Source: JACVCJ01 sp052437175
Lineage (GTDB): Bacteria; Bacteroidota; Bacteroidia; CAIKAF01
Assembly (NCBI GenBank): GCA_052437175.1
Contig: JBQVOK010000005.1
Coordinates: 248,001-312,000 of the forward strand
DNA: 64,000 bases
Reading direction: 5' to 3'
Under the pieces are notes generated by a model that ran no database searches, was not told where the DNA came from, and worked only from the letters and a program-made list of their open reading frames with translations. Both the position numbers and the translations under genes were made by a program. Shown one piece after another: positions 58,659-64,000 of the stretch. Positions within the stretch are counted from its first letter, which is position 1. Every line of letters starts with the position of its first letter.

Positions 58659-59282
58659 TTACTCCGCACTTTCGGCCCCTTCCCGGGCGCTGCTGTCGTT
58701 CAGCAGTCCGCGCAGCTCGTCGAGCATGTTCTGCATGGGCGATTTTTCGAATCCGCCATAATCCGCTTCCGTGCGCAGCCAGAGTTCAACCACTGTTTTT
58801 TTATCGCGGCCGGCAACGGTATGCTCGGGCGGAGCATCGTCGAAGAAATAATCCACATTGGTCTCCTCTTTTTCAGATTGCACGAGCTGACCGGGTTTAA
58901 TGAGCTGATCGCGGTGTGCGCTGCTGCTGCTGCCCTGGCCGTATATTACTTTCTGCAGTACCAGGTTCTCCGGCGTGTCGTTGATAACACCGCAACGAAG
59001 CATGGGAACGTCTATACTGATTTTGCTGCCGTTTTGCAGGGTATAGCTGCCACCGCCGAACGACATAAAGGTTTTGTGTTCTTTATTGCCGGTAGCCACA
59101 TAAATGTTGGAAGCCCATACGAACAGGAAGACCGAAAGACCGATCCCGGCAAAAAAGCCGATTCCGGCACCGAGACTTTGTTTTTTACGGACCGTTCTTT
59201 TCCAGATAGCATAGAATAGGATGAGGAAAATAAGCCAGGCACTAAGGATAATGGCAAAACCGAGGTAGTAGTTGATGAGCAT
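58659..59282 (-). CDS. Membrane protein of unknown function
   Basis: 207 residues. Two N-terminal helices (about 6-27 and 39-60), then a soluble beta-rich domain (NKEHKTFMSFGGGSYTLQNGSKISIDVPMLRCGVINDTPENLVLQKVIYG) and an acidic C-terminus (ELRGLLNDSSAREGAESAE). No family recognised. Convergent with the GT4 gene, 35 nt between stops. Confidence 0.7.
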   Translation of the reverse strand: MLINYYLGFAIILSAWLIFLILFYAIWKRTVRKKQSLGAGIGFFAGIGLSVFLFVWASNIYVATGNKEHKTFMSFGGGSYTLQNGSKISIDVPMLRCGVINDTPENLVLQKVIYGQGSSSSAHRDQLIKPGQLVQSEKEETNVDYFFDDAPPEHTVAGRDKKTVVELWLRTEADYGGFEKSPMQNMLDELRGLLNDSSAREGAESAE

Positions 59283-59650
59283 GGTTGTTGTTAGGTTACA
59301 AGGTGTTAATCTGCAAGGGCTGGCAGTACAGGATAAATATACGAAGGGATAAGCGTAACCGGAAACTTACTGAGTTTACGGCAGGAAAAGCTATTTAACG
59401 GGTGTTGGTAGGGAAGAGCCAGGAGTGAGAAGTCCAGAGTCCGGGAGTCCGCTGGTTTCCTTTTTTTGTGAGTGTAAAGAGACCGGAGCTACGAGCTGTA
59501 ATTATCCGGAGCTCGCGGACTTCGGACGCGTTACTCCGGACTATTTTACGGACGTCGGCCGGACCCGCTGCGGAGGTTAAACGTTTGGGTTGGGCAAGTG
59601 GTTGGGACTACCTGTACACCCCAAAATGACCACCTGTATACCCCAAACGT

Positions 59651-59690
59651 TTAGGTTACCTGACTTAAACGTTTAAGGTAGGTAACCTAA
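59651..59690. repeat. 40-bp near-perfect palindrome
   Basis: Outer arms TTAGGTTACCT (59651-59661) and AGGTAACCTAA (59680-59690), inner CTTAAAC|GTTTAAG (59664-59677), with only the 2-nt steps between arms mismatched. It could extrude a cruciform or bind a symmetric protein. Confidence 0.75.
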
Positions 59691-59968
59691 GCGGGTCACC
59701 TGTATACCTTAAAACGGCCACCTGAACAACGTAAAATTTTAGGTTATACAACATAAAACGACCACCCGTACAACGTAAACGTTTGGGGTGGGCAACGTAA
59801 AAGAGCCGATAGATAATAGTCAATAGCCGGCATGTGGTTCTGCCGTTTATGGCAGATCGTTCGGTTATAAGATATTCGCATTATATTATTTCCGGCGTTG
59901 GTTGGCTCCGAATTCCCTTTGGGCGATTCTGTAAGGGTTAAAGAGAGTACATAGGCCCGCTATAGACG

Positions 59969-60000
59969 AAAGCCCCCCTTAGGAAAAGTAGGGGGGCTTT
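59969..60000. terminator. G/C-rich hairpin behind the RHS gene
   Basis: AAAGCCCCCCT ... AGGGGGGCTTT around a short loop; symmetrical, with A and T flanks, 59 nt past the RHS stop. Probably ends RHS transcription. Confidence 0.65.
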
Positions 60001-60058
60001 ATTCCAACTGAAGAGATTATTCAGTTAAAGCTATATGGAAGATTGCTGCTAAAATAAT

Positions 60059-63000
60059 CTATGGTTTAACCAAAGGAATAACAACACTAGTATTATCTTG
60101 TTGTCTATACCAATCTTCGGGCATTGGCCCTTCTATAGACTTGCTGGATTGATCATAGGAGATTAGAGATGCTACTTTTTTACCAGCCATACTTCCAACA
60201 ATGCCTCCAATCAAACCTCCAACGGCAATACCTATAGGCCCTCCAACAGCACCTATACTTGCGCCAAGTTCAGCACCAGCCCAAGTACCGCCCATGTCTA
60301 ATACTTCTTCATTAGCTCTTTTCATAGTGTTTATCCCAATTTTGTCACCATCTTGGGCATATGTCTCTTGAAAATCTTTTACGGTACCGTATATATCGAT
60401 AGCTTTGCCTATCATACTGGCTTTATACAAGGTGTTATTCATTGATTCTGGCAATGCGACGGTGGATACATACTGATTTCCCATAAAAACCCGACCAGTT
60501 TTCATACTTTTGGTATACAATTTTCCATTAGTTCCCATCCTTGCACCATCTGTCAATTCATACAAGGTTGAGTTAACATCAGAAATTATGCTATTTGCAT
60601 CAAGTATAGGCTCCGGAACTTTCACTCCGGCCATAAACTCCTGGAAAACCCAATATGTATATTCTCCTTGAAACTCCCAGGTCCAACTTGCTCCAACTAC
60701 AGAATAATCTTGAATAGTCATGACATTAGGATCAGCTTGACTATGATACAATGCGGGTTCTAACCCTTCTAATTCAAGGGCATCAATAACTCTATTTCCA
60801 GAAAAAGCATAAGGGGAATAGAATGGGTATTTTGCTGTCAGCGGATCAACTGCAAAGAACCTTCCGATCCTCGGATCGTGCATGCGATACTCGTAATTAA
60901 GCGAATTACCTGCACCTTTCATTTCGTCATCGCGTTCCTGGCCCTGGTAACCGTAACGGTATCCGCTGGTAAGATCGGTGGCCAGTACTTCGTTGGTGGT
61001 ACGCAGGAATATGTTATCCAGACGGAAGGTCTTGGTGCCCGTGGTGCCGTTACGCATCTGTATACGTATATTGGGCATGGAAGGGGTTATCGTTACTGTA
61101 AATGTTCCGTTAGACGCCATGTTCAGGTAAGGTACGGGCAGCATAAGACTGAGGCTGCTTGTGGTGACATACTGCCATACAATGATGTTCACCGAGACGG
61201 CCGTACCTACATCCACATTCATGCTGAGCGTATAGGTCTGCCCGGGCGTTACTGCAAAATCCCGCTGGGTACCATGGGTAGCGTCCGAACTGGTCACCTG
61301 CAGCATCTGGCTGCCGCCGGAACTTACCACGGAAAGAGAGGACGAGGGATAATGTCCCCAGCCGTCCACCGTTTGTATCGTACTGCCTGACATTACGATG
61401 TTCGGACTCTGGAAATTTGTGAATGCCAGGGTATCGGTTTCTTCCACCCATACACTGTCTCTTTTCTCTGCACAGCGTTCATCCATGAGCATACCAAACG
61501 GATAGTAGTCATAGGTATTACGTATTTCCGGTTCGTAATAATTATAACTCGGGCTACCCAGACAAACCAGCTGTTTACGGTCGGTAACTACCGCCTGTAC
61601 GTTGTTCAGGTGGTTGCTGAGTTCGTATTGTTTATGACCACGTTCCTGCACGCCGCTTGTAAGTGATACCGGGGTATAGGAAAGCTTCTTATGTCGTTTT
61701 ATGCTGCCTAAGCGATCATTGCCGTATATGAGGTTCTCTTCCAGGTAAAAACCTTCTACTGCGGGGTCATCGTACTCTTCCAGGTCTACCTGTTTGTAGA
61801 TGGCGAGGGGATTTCCGTGGGCGTCCAGTACATAAAACTCGGTTTGCATCAGCCCGGTACCGTATTCATCTGAAAATGCTTCGCTGTACTTATCCACCCG
61901 GCGTCCCATCGGGTCATAGCCGAAAGAGAGATAAGTTGATGAGATACGGTGAACTTCCCGCACCTTGTTCAGGTTGTTCCAGACAATGGTAGGCATATCC
62001 GCAGCCACATCGCTTAAGAGGTTACCGGTAGGGTCATAGGTATAGTTGCTGGTTCCCTGGTTATCTATATCATACGCTACTGTGGCTGCCGGGATCTGAT
62101 CCTGGATATATTTCAGCTGGTTCGTATTCGGTATGTAGGTATAGTGAAACTGATCGAACTGTGTGCCTGCTTTATCCATACGGTTCAGGGCGATCAGGTT
62201 CCCATTGGCATCGTAGCGGTAATCGGTGTAGTACATATACGTTTGCGGTGCCGAAGGGTTCCAGTTTGTAAGCAGAAAAGCCTCGTTGTATTGCAGGTAG
62301 CTTCGGCTACGGGTAATACGTTGCAGCTGATCGTAACCGAATACCTGTAACAGCGCTTCTGATTTATACGGGTCGCCGATCTGTTTCTGGGTATTGTTCA
62401 TGGCCCGGATGTTTCCGTTGTACAATCCATACCCACCGTAATAAGCCGTGGGTACATCCAGCAGAAAGTTCTGGGACCCACTGATGGCTTTGTAATCCTG
62501 GGTATAATAGGTAAGCGAATAGCCATACGCATCACGGGCTACAAATTGTGTGCCACTGCCAACATTGCCGTCCTTGCCGGGATCTTTGGGGGCATCCAGC
62601 TGTTCGCTGTTGATGGCTTTTGTCCAGCCCTGTATGGTATAGGTATAGTCGGTACCCTGTGATTTGTAAGGACCCAGTTCGGTTCTTGCAAGCGGTCCGT
62701 GATGGTAATAGTCGTATTCCGCATCGGTATCGAACCAGTACCCATCGGTGCTGGTCATGGCCTTAAGCAGGCGATTCTGATCGTCATAGGTATAGCGGTG
62801 TATGAACTTATCCTGGCGACTGGCATTCAGCGATACCGAACGCACTTTGCCGCTGAGCAGATCGTATACATATTCTACCTTATGATAGCGGAAATTGTAA
62901 TCAAAATTTGATGGGTCTGAATTTGCTATTTGTTTATTTTCCTGTAGCATAGCGCGCACATTGCCGTGTGCGTCATAATCGTAATAGGTCGCCTTATTAT

Positions 63001-64000
63001 AACTTGTCGCATTAGCGGGTTGTCCTGCTCCGCTCTGGCTGGTCATATACGCTATACGTTTGCGCAGGTTGGCCTGGCTGAAGAAGCCTGCCGGGTAATA
63101 GCCGCTTGTAGGTGCTGCATCATAATAGCTGAGTACATATTCCGATTTTGTAAATCCGCTTGTGAGAAAAGTATTGGTGTTTATTGGGTTATACAAATAA
63201 GGTAGCGTAGCTGTAAGTGCATCCGAACGGTTCATGATTCCGGTTTCCGTTGTACGCCCCTGGGCATCGTATTTGGTATAGGAATAAGTGTTTGCTCCCT
63301 GACGTGCATTTTTAGAAACAATGATACGTCCCAGGTTATCGTAGTAGAAGCTGGATACACCAGCGTCCGGGGTTTTGTTTTTAACCGGGTTACCCAAGGC
63401 GTCATACCGGTAACGAGTAGTAAGCATATACGCCTCTGCGGTAGCATACGTAACGTTATTATGCTTTGGTTTAAACTCGGTGCCTGCAATCCGTGCACTG
63501 TTCACCGCTACCATATCACTCAGGGGCAGACGGGTTACGGCTTTTGGTGGAACGGTACGAACGAGGTTGCCTGCACGGTCGTAATAGTAGAGCATAAAAT
63601 GATACTCATCATTGCTATACGTGGCATCGAAGGTTTCCAGGGCGCTCATGCAATGGCTTATGTACGCCTGGCGGTAGGCGTTGCGTACGCTGTCCAGGTA
63701 GGCCTGGTAGTCGTTCCAGGCGTTCTCGGCGGCCAGGCCCAGCAGGTAATCGGCGCAGGGGTCCACGATCACGTCCGTCGGGAAAGGGACCACGGGTTCG
63801 TTACAGTCCACCTCATAGCTGAACGGTTCCACCACCACTTCCCATTGCTCGTCAGGGACCCCCGTAGTCATTTTCACCGGTGGCTGTTCCCCGGACGGAC
63901 AGCAGTTGGAGCGGTCCGTAGTGATGTTTTTTTCTTTATAGCTGATCGTAGCCGACCAGCCATCGCAACCGCAACCGGGCGGCATAAAACTCCGGTCGCG
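60059..64000 (-). CDS. RHS/YD-repeat protein with variable C-terminal tip, N-terminus outside window
   Basis: Reading frame open to the window edge (five codons upstream of the first visible Met at 63985), so the true start lies outside; 1313 codons are visible. The body is built of YD repeats (YYYDRAGNLVRTV, TRYRYDALGNPVKNKTP, YDNLGRIIVSK, YTYDDQNRLL, YRYDANGNLIAL, YTYDPTGNLLSD) and ends in the RHS core (YGYQGQERDDEMKGAGN, YRMHDPRIGRFFAVDPL, YSPYAFSGNRVIDALE, about residue 1070 from Met). The last 235 residues are a unique tip with a glycine-zipper stretch (about 1255-1285: GASIGAVGGPIGIAVGG...) and no toxin family I recognise. The tip DNA is AT-richer than the body (60061-60120 is 33% G+C, 61441-61500 is 48%), typical of exchanged tips. 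No immunity gene follows. Confidence 0.88.
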   Translation of the reverse strand, partial: RDRSFMPPGCGCDGWSATISYKEKNITTDRSNCCPSGEQPPVKMTTGVPDEQWEVVVEPFSYEVDCNEPVVPFPTDVIVDPCADYLLGLAAENAWNDYQAYLDSVRNAYRQAYISHCMSALETFDATYSNDEYHFMLYYYDRAGNLVRTVPPKAVTRLPLSDMVAVNSARIAGTEFKPKHNNVTYATAEAYMLTTRYRYDALGNPVKNKTPDAGVSSFYYDNLGRIIVSKNARQGANTYSYTKYDAQGRTTETGIMNRSDALTATLPYLYNPINTNTFLTSGFTKSEYVLSYYDAAPTSGYYPAGFFSQANLRKRIAYMTSQSGAGQPANATSYNKATYYDYDAHGNVRAMLQENKQIANSDPSNFDYNFRYHKVEYVYDLLSGKVRSVSLNASRQDKFIHRYTYDDQNRLLKAMTSTDGYWFDTDAEYDYYHHGPLARTELGPYKSQGTDYTYTIQGWTKAINSEQLDAPKDPGKDGNVGSGTQFVARDAYGYSLTYYTQDYKAISGSQNFLLDVPTAYYGGYGLYNGNIRAMNNTQKQIGDPYKSEALLQVFGYDQLQRITRSRSYLQYNEAFLLTNWNPSAPQTYMYYTDYRYDANGNLIALNRMDKAGTQFDQFHYTYIPNTNQLKYIQDQIPAATVAYDIDNQGTSNYTYDPTGNLLSDVAADMPTIVWNNLNKVREVHRISSTYLSFGYDPMGRRVDKYSEAFSDEYGTGLMQTEFYVLDAHGNPLAIYKQVDLEEYDDPAVEGFYLEENLIYGNDRLGSIKRHKKLSYTPVSLTSGVQERGHKQYELSNHLNNVQAVVTDRKQLVCLGSPSYNYYEPEIRNTYDYYPFGMLMDERCAEKRDSVWVEETDTLAFTNFQSPNIVMSGSTIQTVDGWGHYPSSSLSVVSSGGSQMLQVTSSDATHGTQRDFAVTPGQTYTLSMNVDVGTAVSVNIIVWQYVTTSSLSLMLPVPYLNMASNGTFTVTITPSMPNIRIQMRNGTTGTKTFRLDNIFLRTTNEVLATDLTSGYRYGYQGQERDDEMKGAGNSLNYEYRMHDPRIGRFFAVDPLTAKYPFYSPYAFSGNRVIDALELEGLEPALYHSQADPNVMTIQDYSVVGASWTWEFQGEYTYWVFQEFMAGVKVPEPILDANSIISDVNSTLYELTDGARMGTNGKLYTKSMKTGRVFMGNQYVSTVALPESMNNTLYKASMIGKAIDIYGTVKDFQETYAQDGDKIGINTMKRANEEVLDMGGTWAGAELGASIGAVGGPIGIAVGGLIGGIVGSMAGKKVASLISYDQSSKSIEGPMPEDWYRQQDNTSVVIPLVKP

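Larger units (their letters stand above)
59283..60058. other. 776-bp non-coding tract with short palindromes
   Basis: No protein-like ORF. 59283-59400: AT-rich leader side of the membrane-protein gene. 59401-59575: repeats of words such as GGAGTGAGAAG, GAGTCCGGGAGTCCG and CTCGCGGACTTCGGAC, also seen at 54855-54876, 56826-56855 and 58625-58660. 59575-59800: four AAACGTTT palindromes (around 59579, 59646, 59667, 59778) and five variants of ACCACCTGTATACCCC. 59969-60000: terminator hairpin. Confidence 0.6.

Noticed and set aside
59575..59800. Possible CRISPR array
   Set aside because: The repeated words differ in length and spacing, there are no uniform spacers, and no cas genes are in the window.

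Overview
The window looks like a chromosomal segment of a Bacteroidota bacterium, probably from the Chitinophagales/Chitinophagaceae side, although I cannot name a genus from sequence alone. The support is: at least eight proteins with type IX secretion (T9SS) C-terminal signals (type A 'YPNP...' tails and type B gliding-motility-type tails), TonB receptors with carboxypeptidase-regulatory-like N-domains, a CusA-TolC fusion, HMA-AraC and HYC_CC_PP families, many promoters of the Bacteroidota form (TTG, 19-21 nt, TAnnTTTG), and almost no Shine-Dalgarno sequences.

Layout. 1-2 kb: a cut-off FkbM-type methyltransferase and a methyltransferase-GT2 fusion. 2-10.8 kb: T9SS cargo, a TonB receptor and two tandem type B surface proteins. 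10.9-14 kb: a metal-flavoured trio (HYC_CC_PP protein, TonB receptor, HMA lipoprotein), then purine nucleoside phosphorylase. 15-22 kb: three large repeat-containing T9SS proteins. 22.5-26.9 kb: a coiled-coil/barrel envelope protein, a small membrane protein and a GT2 enzyme. 26.9-35.5 kb: a metal-efflux operon (DUF6660-like protein, CusA-TolC fusion, CusB-like adaptor, Zn/Cd-class P-type ATPase). 35.7-39.7 kb: a strikingly eukaryote-like DHCR24 (delta24-sterol reductase) homologue and a TMEM97/EBP-like EXPERA membrane protein flanking a T9SS protein. 39.7-44.3 kb: paired XRE regulators, a NarL-type two-component system, two unknowns and an orphan LuxR-type regulator. 44.3-49.5 kb: a RiPP-type cluster. 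49.6-53.2 kb: a copper locus (double-HMA protein, CopA, HMA-AraC regulator). 53.3-59.3 kb: T9SS protein, SDR, AraC regulator, DHFR-like reductase, GT4 and an unknown membrane protein. 59.3-60.0 kb: a palindrome-rich non-coding tract. 60-64 kb: an RHS/YD-repeat protein running off the edge.

The most interesting system is at 44.3-49.5 kb. A 541-residue protein has a cysteine-free leader of about 117 residues followed by twelve Cys/Thr/Ser-rich cassettes (consensus IPTVPVVSCVTCTGIPFVC) holding 36 cysteines. Behind it in the same direction lie an APH-fold kinase, a HopA1-family protein and a LanC cyclase with an intact zinc triad. The kinase + HopA1 pair is the Ser/Thr dehydration chemistry known from thioamitides and class V lanthipeptides; pairing it with LanC and a multi-core precursor suggests an unusual, possibly undescribed, lanthipeptide-like family. 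No export gene or dedicated protease is visible.

Second is the DHCR24-like/TMEM97-like pair, which hints at sterol handling. Third, the promoters of the RiPP precursor, the copper genes and the SDR gene share one design: a direct repeat with a 21-23 bp period whose proximal copy ends 19-20 nt before the -7 box, as expected for activators replacing the -33 contact.
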